DNA from: Triticum aestivum
Taxonomy: Eukaryota; Streptophyta; Magnoliopsida; Poales; Poaceae
Direction: 5' to 3'
NCBI RefSeq assembly: GCF_018294505.1
Contig: NC_057809.1
Span: 132,096,979-132,160,978, forward strand
DNA length: 64,000 nucleotides
In this document: piece after piece, positions 1-10,600 of the stretch
Numbering within the stretch: the stretch's first letter is position 1
How the letters are laid out: each line of letters opens with the position of its first letter
The notes under the pieces: model-generated
The model's database searches: none
What the model saw: only the letters and a program-made list of their open reading frames with translations
What the model was told of the DNA's origin: nothing
Program-made: the position numbers and the translations under genes

Positions 1-830
1 GCACATGTATTGAATCAGTGGTCAGATTTGCCACCACGGTGGTGGAGGTGTTTGGACCGGAGTACTTGAGAGAATTAAATGATGAGAATACAAAAAAGCT
101 TTTGGCACTTCGAGAAGTAACGGGCTTTCCTGGTATGTTTGGTTCTGTAGATTGCATACACTGGCGGTGGAAAAACTATCTGCATGGTAGGTTTGCATGT
201 GCAATACCAAGGTCATACCAAATATCCCACCATGATACTGGAAGCAGTGACATTAGAAGACTTGTGAATTTGGCACCCTTTCTTTGACATGCCGAGGTCT
301 CACAACGACATCAACGTGCTTTAGCGATCTTCTTTGTTTAAAATACTTTGTGGTGGGCAGGCTTAGGAGTGAAAATACATCATCAATGGGCACAACTACA
401 CCATAGGGTACTATCTTGCCAATGATATCTATGCTCAATGGGCTGCGATTGTGAAGACTATCTCTGAGCCCCGACATAACAAAGAAACTCACTTTGTTGC
501 GGTGCTAGGAAGGATGTGGAGAGGGCATTTTGAGTGCTCCAACCTTGTTAGGATATTTTTTATGGACGTGCAAATATGTGGGATCCCGAGACATTGTGGA
601 AGATGATGACTTGCTATTTTATCTTGCATGGCATGATTTTGGAGGATGGGGGTGATGGTATATGCAATGTTGATTTTGAAAAGTCTGAATAACATGTACA
701 CCTCCTAGAACAACAAGCTGAGCATGTTGCACATTTTCTGAAGATGCACCGGCAAATTGGGATCGAGAAATGCATCAACAATTACTCAATGATCCTCTGG
801 ATCATTCGTGGATACATCATAGAAAACATT
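1..830 (+). pseudogene. PIF/Harbinger-type transposase (DDE_Tnp_4) fragment, broken
   Basis: Three reading frames together give a diagnostic plant PIF/Harbinger nuclease. The first open piece (about 18-287) has the block GFPGMFGSVDCIHWRWKN, which holds the first catalytic Asp of the DDE endonuclease. After a frame change near 275 comes MPRSHNDINVL (second catalytic Asp region), then NYYLANDIYAQWAAIVKTI from about 390, and finally a MWDPETLWKMMTCYFILHGMILEDG-like C-terminus near 575-650. Intact proteins of this family run about 400 residues; the N-terminus lies beyond the window start and at least three frameshifts or stops break the rest. No terminal inverted repeat is visible here. It is a dead remnant; the family call is confident, the 3' limit is approximate. 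Confidence 0.85.
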
Positions 831-1570
831 ATATTTGTGACTCTTTGAATTTTATGTCTAAACTATGTACGTAGAAAAATATTTAAGTTTTAATTATGTA
901 TTTTTAAATTTAAGCTATTTATTTCTATGTTCAATCTATATCTTTGTAGTATTCAACAATTTTGGTTGAAAAAATGGAGAAGGCAATAAAAAAAGAGGTG
1001 GGGGTGGTGTGTGTGTGTGGGGGGGGGGGGGGGGGGGGGAGCGGACAAATGATGGAGAGGGTCGTTGGAGAAGAAGGCAGATGGGGCTCAAACCCCTGTC
1101 TTACAGACATGTCCATACTTCTGAATTCGCTCCCTCTGACCTGGCATTCGTCCGGATTTCCCGCAGCCCCCTTCCCCTCCCCCTCGAACCCTAACCTTAC
1201 CTCACCCAACGGCATGTCACCGAAGACCAGCAGCGGACGAGCAGATCGACTACTTCATTAGCGCAAGTACCCACTTCTCTGCCCCCTCCTTCAACTAACG
1301 GGTGCCAAAATAGCAGCCAAACGTCATATGACATTCATTTCATTTCACAGATCCACATGACAGCCAAACATCAAAATTGGACCTGGGTGCCAAACGAGCT
1401 GTGAGCCATAGGAGGAGGGGGCAGCTTCTAAGAGAAGCTGTCGTAAAATCAAGGAAGAACTGGCCCTTTTATTCCCGTCTGGAGGGTTCATCTCCTGACT
1501 CCTGGCAGCAATCAAGTCCCAAACCCCAATGGTTCATTCATGTACAAGCCGATAATTCGAAACTTGCAGC
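831..1570. other. non-coding spacer between Harbinger remnant and LINE
   Basis: AT-rich to about 1000, then a GT run leading into a long G homopolymer (about 1017-1039), then GC-richer sequence. Short open frames here are driven by low complexity and show no recognisable domain. The last part ends at the LINE target site, so it was contiguous with the sequence now at 7481 and may be the original downstream flank of GLYR1. Confidence 0.5.
1003..1040. repeat. GT-rich microsatellite running into poly-G
   Basis: A short GT-rich stretch passes directly into a run of about 23 consecutive G. It is simple sequence, prone to length change and sequencing error. Confidence 0.9.
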
Positions 1571-1584
1571 TACATCGTAAAGCA
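1571..1584. repeat. 5' target site duplication of the LINE
   Basis: The 14-mer tacatcgtaaagca here is matched by tacatcgtacagca at 7481-7494, immediately after the A-rich tail of the LINE. Thirteen of 14 bases agree. This fixes both ends of the insertion. Confidence 0.9.
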
Positions 1585-1622
1585 TTTCGAGCTACTGCCC
1601 AATCTAATTTACTCTGTCGAAC

Positions 1623-3816
1623 ATGGCTCCGCCCACGCTCCTGCGACGCACCGCGCCGGTGCGCGCAGCCACCGCCGCCGCCGCTGCTGGGCCGCTTTGC
1701 TTCCAGCCGTGTCACTCCCCTGCATCACCGCCGTGCCCCCCTGGTTTCTCCAGCCCAAGGTTTTCTCGCGAGGACCTCGTTCTCTTGCTTTTCCCGCAGC
1801 TGGCTGGATCCACGCCAGATCCAGTGCTGCTGCCGGGGTGCTCTACCTCTCCAGGCTCGCCATTTGTTCCGGATCCCCTCCCAGAAGATCCACCCGCGGC
1901 TCCTGCTTCCGTTGCCCGGGTCCAGCCCGGAAGGTCTGCTTTGCTGCTGCTGAAGACCTGCTGAATCCAGCTCCTGCTAAGCTCATCCATGGCGCCCCCA
2001 GGTCATGCCTGAAGACGGCGCGGTCTGCTACCTTCTCTGCCGGTCAGGGCGCGGCGCGGACGCCCATACCTTCAAATCCTGCGACGCCTCGTGCGATGTC
2101 TTTCAAGCCGTTGGGTGTGGATGCAAGCTCGGAGGAGGGTTGGAAGCTGGTTAAACCGCCGTATTGGTGGAGAACTCTGTCTCCCAATCTGCATCAGTCA
2201 AGACAGAGGTCCTCGCCTTCCTTTTCCCCTCCATCATCAGGCAGAATTTTTGTGAAGCATCACCGTCGGACCTGCCATCGCTGCCTGGAGCGGGGACATC
2301 TCAAGATTGACTGTCGTGACCCCTAAAAATGTCTGATTTGTCGACAGAGTGGGCATCGTGCACGCCAGTGCACAAACAAATCACCGAAGCCAGTGCAAGA
2401 ACGCCTCCCGCCGCCGGCAATGATTCCGTCTCCCCCACTGGCAGAAGCTGATGGAAGGATTCTATGCCGCCCGTGTGGTGGCCATGGCGATCCGGTCTGC
2501 TGGGATGATGTTCGTGGCTGGGACGACGGGCGCGAGGGCAACCAACGCTCCAGCGCCCCTGCTAGGCGTATCAACAATCGAGGCCAAGGCTCTCGCTACG
2601 AGATGACTGCGACGGCAACTACGACATGCGCCGTGGCCTGGAGCTCCCGACACTCGACGCCCGGTGAATCGACAGAGGATGTGTTCAACGACTTCCGGAT
2701 GGCGCTGTCATCCCGGCTTTAGGCAGGAGGTCCCGAAACCGCCCAGCTGACACGCCGACGAGGAGTGCGCGCCGAAGAAACAGCACTACCAGCCCGCACA
2801 ACATTGAGACTCGTGGTCGGTCGCCACTGCCTTCTCCGCGCACTACTCACCGAGACATCATCGAGCTGAGACCTTCGTCGGCTGGCTCTAGGAGCAACGA
2901 AAGATCACCGCCTTCTCCTCGCACTACATTCCAGGACATCATCGAGCTGCGCCCTTCCTCAACTGCTCCTGATTGGCTGCATCGCGTGAGCCCGGGCCTG
3001 GGATTGCTGGCGCCGAACATGCCACCGGTCTGGCCTTCTTGCTCGCCGCCTCGTCTCATGCGCTGTGCAACCTCCTCGACTACAGGCTCCTCTTCGGGCG
3101 CGACTCCATCCACCAACAGCCTGACGTGCACCCCGGTCTTTGTACCGCAAACGCCCACCTCCTCCCCGCCAAGGACGCCTCCTATTAGAAGAATGAGGTC
3201 GCCAACGCGCAATGGGCCGACTAATCTGTTGCAGCCATCGCCGCCTCTTCTGGATGGCTGCACCCCGACGCACCCTTCTGGCTTGCTTCGCATGTCCAGA
3301 ACTTCTCCGATCCCAAGTTTGCCAGCGGGGGTCGCCTCTGCTCCTCAAAGCTCCCAGGGGGACTGCTCCGACCAGCCAGAGCAAAGCACCCCCATCTTTG
3401 TGCCTTGTCAGCAGGCCCTGTTGCCATCGCCAACGCCAAGATCAACCCCGCCCAGGCCACCGACGAGAAGAAGGAAGACCTTGGTTGGTATCTCCAGTTT
3501 CACAGTGGGACACTGCAGCCCGCGGCTCCAGGCCAAGAACCGATCGATGCCTATCGCAAAATTAGCGGAGAAGCTGCTTTGCCAAAGGCTGGGTATCATA
3601 GAGGAAGGTGAAATGATGACTGAGGAGGGCATCAACAAGTATGTCGCATTGTTCAATGGTAAACTGCCAGACATTGCGGTGGCGGCTTTGCGTGCACTGT
3701 TCAAGCTTGACTGTGACCTGGCCACTGCTGTCGAAGACGCCCTAGTTGAGCATGGTGGCGACACGGCCCCAGACCTACAGGCCATGGGAAGTGAGGAGGC
3801 CACGGCGACGACATGA
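1623..3816 (+). pseudogene. LINE ORF1 (nucleic-acid-binding gag-like protein), broken
   Basis: The first plausible ATG is at 1623, just inside the element. The N-terminal part is Ala/Pro/Ser-rich and shifts frame at least once before 1964. Two zinc knuckles lie at about 2274-2375: the first reads CHRCLERGHLKIDC, followed by a TAA at 2324-2326, then the second reads CLICRQSGHRARQC. A C-terminal open stretch (about 2986-3816) contains YVALFNGKLPDIAVAALRAL, the conserved end block of plant RIL ORF1 proteins. In the family ORF1 packages LINE RNA. Start, frames and middle part are uncertain because of the breaks; the knuckles and the C-terminal block support the call. Confidence 0.75.
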
Positions 3817-3857
3817 TGATGTTGCTGCACCGATGATGGATGTATTGTTAGTTTCTA

Positions 3858-6800
3858 ATGGAAGATAACAACTTATGCATTTTGAATTGGAATGTTCGTG
3901 GATTGAACTGCCCAGACCGTCGTTCTACTGTACATGAAACCATCGCCTCCACTTCTTGCAACATTGTATGTCTTCAAGAAACCAAGCTTGCAGCCGTGGA
4001 TCCTTTTATCGCTGCTTTCCTAGGCAGCCATCGTCTGAAAAGTTTCGCTGAGCGGCCCGCGAATGGCACCCGTGAAGGAATTCTTCTATTATGGAATGAA
4101 GACCTAGTAAAGATTGATAATGTGAGCTTTGGGGACTTCTTCCTCTCGGCAATGGTGACTATCATTGGCTCAAACACATCCTTCCAAATCACAACCGTGT
4201 ATGGCCCTACTAGAGGCAATTTGAAGGATGCCTTTTTCCATGAAATGGTTGGACAAAAACCTCCTGCTGGCATGAGATGGATTGTCACCGGCGACTTCAA
4301 CCAAGTCTATCGGGCCAGAGATAAGAACCGTACAAATGTCGATCGCAGCCGTATTGTTCGCTTCCGCAACGCCCTCAATGCTTGTGAGCTAAAGGAGATA
4401 CATTTGCAGAATAGGAAATTCACATGGAGCAATGAACAAGCAAACCCGACCATGAGAAAACTTGATAGCTTCTTTTGCAATGAAGATTGGGACATTCAGT
4501 TTGGCTCCCACCTTCTCCACGCATTGTCATCTTCATTGTCCGACCACTGCCCTCTACTCCTCGCTAGTGATGTGGGGCCCTCCCGGCCAAAATGCTTCCG
4601 CTTTGAAAACTTTTGGATCAAGATGCCTAACTTCAAGAAGACTGTCCAAGATGCTTGGAATGAGAGAGTCCCCCATGTTGAACCATGTCAAATCCTCTTT
4701 CACAAGCTATAAAGAGTTAGTCAACGCCTTCGCACTTGGAGCAAAAAGTCCAACTTCACATGGCCCTTGATATCATTCTTAGATTGGATTTGGCCCAAGA
4801 AAGTAGAACATTGAGCTTTGAGGAGAGGGACCTTCGGAGGAAGCTCAAAAGAAAGATTGTGGCCCTTGCCGTTCTTGAGAGAACTAGAAAGAGACAAAGC
4901 TCCAGGGTTACTTTGCTCAAAGAGGGTGATGCCAACACGCGTTTCTTCCACCTTCGCGTCAACCACAGAAGAAGAAAAAAATTTATTCATCGGTTGAAAC
5001 ATAACAATGGATGGGTCACAAACCACGAGGATAAGAAGACGATTGCACAAGAACACTTTAGGAAGGCCATCAAAAAAGGGGTGCCCCGTGCTATGGACCT
5101 CAACTGGGAATTCATCCCTGCTCCGGTTTCTGACCTCGCAGACTTGGCGATGCCTTTCTCGTTGGAGGAGGTCAAGGCGGCAATCTTTGCCCTCCCTAGT
5201 GATAAAGCCCCAGGCCCTGACGGATTCACCAGAGCCTTCTTCAAAGAGTGTTGGGAAATAGTCCAACCTGAAATCATGGAGGTCATCAACAACTTCTCTA
5301 ACCTTCATGTCTCCAACTTGCATTGGCTGAACTCGGCAAACATAGCTCTCATTCCGAAGAAAGATGGTGCAGAGGACATCTCAGATTTTCGACCAATTAG
5401 TCTCATCCATGGTATTGCCAAGATCATTGCAAAAATGATGGCCACACGGCTCACTCCTCATATGCACAAACTAGTCTCCAATGCACAGAGTGCTTTCATC
5501 AAGAAAAGAAGTATCCATGACAATTTTATGTATGTGCGCAACTTGGCTAGGCGCTTCCAACGCAAAACTACACCAACTTTGCTTTTCAAGCTTGACATAA
5601 AGAAGGCTTTTGATTCGGTGCATTGGGATTACTTGATGGATTTGCTGCGCCACCATGGCTTCCGAAGTCGCTTCAGAGATTGGATCTCCGCCCTTCTTTC
5701 CTCGGCATCTTCGCGTGTGTTGCTCAATGGTATTGCCGGTGACCCAATTCGGCATGGTCGGGGCCTTCGTCAAGGGGACCCTCTCTCCCCATTGCTATTT
5801 GTGCTTGCCATTGACCCGTTGCACCACATCCTTGCCAAGGCGACTTCTCAAGGTCATCTTCAACCGCTCAGAGGTCGACCCATCCGTGCGTCACTTTATG
5901 CTGATGACGCTGCCATTTTAATTGCCCCAATAAAAAATGGCATTCAGTTCCTGGCTTCAACTCTTGCATCCTTTGGTGATGTTACAGGATTGGTCACTAA
6001 TTGTGCCAAAAGTGTAGTTGCGCCCATTCGATGCGGTAACATTGACCTTGATGACGTCCTGCAAGCCTTCCTAGCGGTTCGCTCCACCTTCCCTATGAGA
6101 TATTTGGGGCTTCCCCTTTCGGTTTCAAGGCTTAAGAGGATTCACTTTCAGTTCTTAGAGGATAAAGTTGCGGGGAAACTACCACCTTGGGTTGCCAAAC
6201 ATGTGGCCGCGCCAGGTCGTGTCGTCTTGGTCAAGGCAGTGCTTACCGCCATTGCTATATATCATATTACGCCCCTGGAATTGCCGGTGGAAGTGAGGAA
6301 GAAGATTGACAGCTTGCGGCGTGCCTACCTTTGGGCGGGTTGCGATAAAGTGACCGGTGGAAAATGTAAGGTCAACTGGGAACTTGTTTGCAAGCCCAAG
6401 ATCTTCGGTGGTTTGGGCATCCTCAACCTTGAGAAGTTTGCTACTGCCCTTCGACTGCGATGGCTTTGGTATGAGTGGGCTGACCCCCCCAAGACTTGGG
6501 CTGGGACGGGAACACCGTGCAATGATGATGATAGAGACCTGTTTGCGGCAGCCACCATGGTTAGTGTTGGAAACGGATGTAAGGCGAAGTTGGAATCATC
6601 TTGGCTCAACGGTATGAGACCCAAAGATATTGCCCCAAAGGTATTTGACCTCTCCAAAAAGAAATCTACCTCGGTCCAAAAAGCTCTCCTCAACAATTAT
6701 TGGGTTAGTCAGATTGATACCCATCATGGGCTCACCATGGAGCATATCCAGGAGTTCGCCTTGCTATGGAAAAAGCTATCCTCTGTTACTCTCGACAATG

Positions 6801-7392
6801 ATGTGCATGATACTATCCTATGGAAGTTCACGTCTCATGGACTTTTTAGGTGTCGACCGCCTATATGGCGCAGTTTGCGGGACACACGACAAGCATCATG
6901 CCTGCTGCTGTTTGAAAGGGTTGGGCCCCTCCGAAATGCAATTTTTTTGCTTGGTTGATAATTCAAAACAGAGTTTGGACAGCCGATCGATTGCACCGTC
7001 GTGGATGGCCGAACTGCAACCTCTGCCCGCTTTGCAAGCAAGTCCAGGAAACCGCAGCACACCTTCTCTTCCAATGCAGGTTCTCCCAGCGTGTCTGGAT
7101 CGAGGTTGCAGCATGGCTCGGTATACATGGTGATGTGGTGAGGAACTGGCGAAATGAGGTTTCGGTTCAAGAATGGTGGATTAAAAATGTGGTTGAGCGT
7201 GGAGATCAGAGAAAGGCTATCGCCTCCCTGTTCATGCTCATGTCTTGGGAGATTTGGAAAGAGCGTAATGGAAGAGTTTTCCGTAACACCGACACTACAA
7301 CGATGATGCTCATCGCGAAGATAAAAGAGGAGGCCCATCTTTGGGCTATTGCCGGTGCCACCCACTTGAGTATTGTAATGCCGCGAGAGTAG
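3858..7392 (+). pseudogene. LINE ORF2: APE endonuclease, reverse transcriptase, zinc finger
   Basis: ATG at 3858 opens the APE-like endonuclease: LNWNVRGLN, LQETKL, VYGPTRG, VTGDFNQV and SDHCPLL are in order, covering the metal-binding and catalytic residues of the family. It stops with TAA at 4710, and the reading frame changes near 4740. The reverse transcriptase (to 6958) has APGPDGF, KLDIKKAFDSVHW, GLRQGDPLSPLLF and the catalytic LYADDAAIL. A frame change near 6850 and a TGA in the following frame (about 6927) precede the C-terminal zf-RVT motif (CNLCPLCKQVQETAAHLLFQC). In the family this protein nicks target DNA and reverse-transcribes from the nick. Three or more lesions make it non-functional, but every catalytic block is present. 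Confidence 0.92.
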
Positions 7393-7480
7393 ATATTTGT
7401 CTCCCGCTTTGCGGCCATTTGTCTTAAACCTTCTCCCTTAATCAATGAAAATGGCAAATCTTTTGCCTTGTTTCAAAAAA

Positions 7481-7494
7481 TACATCGTACAGCA
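7481..7494. repeat. 3' target site duplication of the LINE
   Basis: tacatcgtacagca directly follows the A-rich LINE tail and matches 1571-1584 at 13 of 14 positions. Confidence 0.9.
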
Positions 7495-7627
7495 CAATCC
7501 GGCATCAACTGTTGAATGTACATATCAATAGTACGATGGTAAGCCACATGGGTTGGACAAACTACAAGAATGTCTGCATATATGCCCAATGGCATGTGGT
7601 TTTAAACATTCAGCCCCCGATCACGCT
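7495..7627 (-). other. probable GLYR1 3' UTR, abutting the LINE insertion
   Basis: Only 133 bp separate the GLYR1 stop codon from the LINE target duplication. No canonical AATAAA is seen on the minus strand in this stretch. The transcript probably originally ran further, into sequence now at or before 1584, so polyadenylation may now occur here at a weaker site or inside the LINE antisense strand. Confidence 0.5.
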
Positions 7628-10600
7628 TTAGCCTGAACCACCTGTGCCTTTCAGCACCTCGTGCACTGCAGAAAAATCCAGGTCGCCAAGTCCCAAGCTT
7701 CTTGCTTTCTTGAATGCCTGAGATCCAGTGCCGAGTTGCATGTTTATTAGCTTTGTTGTAATGTTTTGAAGGTAGGAGGGGAGGGGGGGGGGGGGGGGGG
7801 GGGCATACCTCATTGGAAGCAGCTGCCACTGGCATGGACACGGCATTTTCATCTCCCAACGACAGAGCCAACCTCATATCCTTCTGCTGATGTTTGAGGG
7901 GAAATGCTGGATTGTAGCTGCCCTGCAGCATTGAAGGCCCTTTCATCTTGAACATCGGATTTGCGATTGCACCGAGATCCTGCAGGTCAAAACATAACCA
8001 TGGTTGTTTGATTTGGTAGTAAAGGAAGTAACAGCAGGGGTGTTGCATAACCAAGCACAGTACCAGGACATCAAGAAGCGTCTGGGGGCTCAACCCACTT
8101 TTGTCAGCCAAACAGAGTCCCTCAGAAAAAGCATTCATCATACTGCAGCAAAATAAAAATGTCATGCATTATTGCAGTCGACGGATTTACGTCCCCGAAA
8201 GGCAGAGTAGATGATGCGGCAGCAAATAAAAGAGCTCATAGATTTCTGGATGTTGAACAAACGTAGCAAAAATTAAAAGCTCGTTTAGACGAGAAAGCTA
8301 CAAAACCCGCAATGGAGCAGGTTTCAGATCCGTACTAAGCTTGCTGGCTATGAATATAAAGATTATCAGTTGATTTGCCATTCTGCATAGACTGAGGTGC
8401 GAATTCACAGGGTAAAACAGTAACCATATCTACTGCACTGAACTACTAACAGATCAGTTTACGAAAGTATCAGCGGTCAAGCTTCTCAGTGGTATTCTGC
8501 ATACTGACGTTCCAGATACCCTGGATATAATACTATTATAGAGACCGGTTAATATACGATGTGAAAATGCAATGCTGCTTGCAGTTAGGGCCTGTTTGGT
8601 TCCAATAAGTCACCTGACTTATAAGTCAGGTGACTTAAAACCAGTGACTTATAAGTCACGCCTGTTTGGTTGTCATCTGAGTTATAAGTCACCTGAGCAC
8701 ACCTTCCCATCTTGTTTTTTATGTAAAGGTGGTGGGACCCATGCAAAAGGAGGTGACTTATAAGTTTTAAGTTGGGGTGGAGCAACTTATGACTTATAAG
8801 TTGGGGTGACTTATAAGTTGGGTCTGTTTGGCAAAATAAGTCACTTTTTTCACTTTTCGACTTATAAGTTGGTGACATATTTGGAACCAAACAGGGCCTT
8901 ACTACACTTGAATGTTTTGCCGATGTGTACAAAGATAGTCACCTTCCCATGATCATGTTGACCACCAGTTTCATCTTTGCTCCATTTCCCATCTCCCCCA
9001 GAAAGAATGACTTCTTCCCAAGTACATCAAATGCAGGGACCATATCATCATATAGTGCCTGAAACATTCAAGGAGTGGATCCAATTAAGCAAACATGGAA
9101 TCTTAGGGGGAGTTTAATTGTATTATGTGTGGTAGATTAGATATAGCACTACCAATTTACACCCTAACGGTTAAAAGAATCACTAGGACGCAAATTGGTG
9201 AAATTACCCAGATTAAGTATCAATTTTGAATCCACACTCAATGTTCGATGTACTAAATACTATATCTATACCGTATCTCCTAGCACTTTGTAGTTTTATG
9301 GTGATTGATATCTCCACCCTACTAACTTTAATAGCTCTTCTGTTTTCTGGCAAGTACTTCAAAACTACCTACAAAGAGTCACTGACACTGCTATACTATT
9401 ATGTTAGCACTTGGCAGAAAAGAAAAGAGGGGGGGGGGGGGAGTATTTGTATAACCAAGCAGGCACCAGGCACACATAGGCAAGAAATTATTATGGGCAC
9501 TACAAGGGTTGAATATTGCCAAGAGTTTCACTGTTTTTTGCTACAAGAAAATGAGTTTCCATGCTTTACATAACAAGGAAAATATTATGATCATTATACC
9601 AAAATCACCAGAAGCAATCAATCGAAAGAAGTGAGCTGGAGATATGGCGGAAAATGTTTCTAGGAAAAATCTTTGTTTAAAGCACAATTTGGTTTGCAAT
9701 AACGCTTGCAAGTGATCATCACAACAGAGTGAATTACCTTGTCGCCTGCAGCAAGAATGACCAATTGGCCATCTTCAGCTGGCTTCTTGCTCCCTGAAAC
9801 TGGAGCTTCAACAAAAGCTCCGCCCTTTTGTTTAACCGCCTGCAAAACATTTTATCAAGGAAAGTTCATTGCACTAAACACTAATGATTTTACTAATGAA
9901 AGTAGCCAATCTAGCATTGATATAATTGATATACGCCTATTATGTGATTCAGTTTCCTCTTTAAATACGTCCACACAAAACATTGGGGATATTCTTTTAG
10001 TCCAGCATATTCTACCTGTGGCCAGCTACTTATACTCTGGCGAACTCTATTCACAAGTAGATACAATAAAATGTAACCCAACTATCTGAACATAACCTAA
10101 CCCTCTGAACATGGGCATCAATGACGCAAAAGGTGAGTAATGGGTTCACAACAGCTTAATCAATCGACTTGAGACTAGCACCCAATTCAGGAACTCGGGA
10201 TTGAGAACCAAAAGAACACAACCTCACCCTTTTCTAGTGTGTGATAACGATGCCCAGCCAAAGAAAGTAACCAATCTAGTCATTGCGATGACAAAACTTA
10301 GGGGGGGGGGGGTGTCTCAAAATTGATGAAATAAAAAGGGCAGAAAGAAAACCATGTTAATTGGAGAAGAAGGGAATAAACTCATAGATATGCTAGAAAT
10401 ATATTAGGTTGATACTGTCAACAAATAAGGACTAAGATTTAGCATTTGCTAGAAACACAAATTTAGGCAAATGCAATATGTGACTTGTATTCATCTATTT
10501 GTTCCTCACCATATATTATGAGAGCGTACGATTCGTTATATCAGGCCCACTATTGATCTAGGAATGCATCGTCTCCTACATCTCTTCTCACTTATGCTTC

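Larger units (their letters stand above)
1585..7480 (+). mobile_element. full-length L1-type LINE (plant RIL-like), mutated
   Basis: A 5.9-kb non-LTR retrotransposon with the full plant L1 layout: 5' UTR, ORF1 with zinc knuckles, ORF2 with endonuclease, reverse transcriptase and C-terminal zinc finger, and a short A-rich end (7475-7480). It is bounded by 14-bp target duplications with one mismatch, so it is complete rather than 5'-truncated. Both ORFs carry frameshifts and stops, so it cannot move itself. It points toward the GLYR1 gene, with its 3' end 148 bp from the GLYR1 stop codon. Confidence 0.92.

Noticed and set aside
962..1261. Open frames on both strands of about 95-100 codons around the poly-G tract
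   Set aside because: They encode Gly or Pro/His runs from simple sequence, overlap each other on opposite strands and have no recognisable domain.
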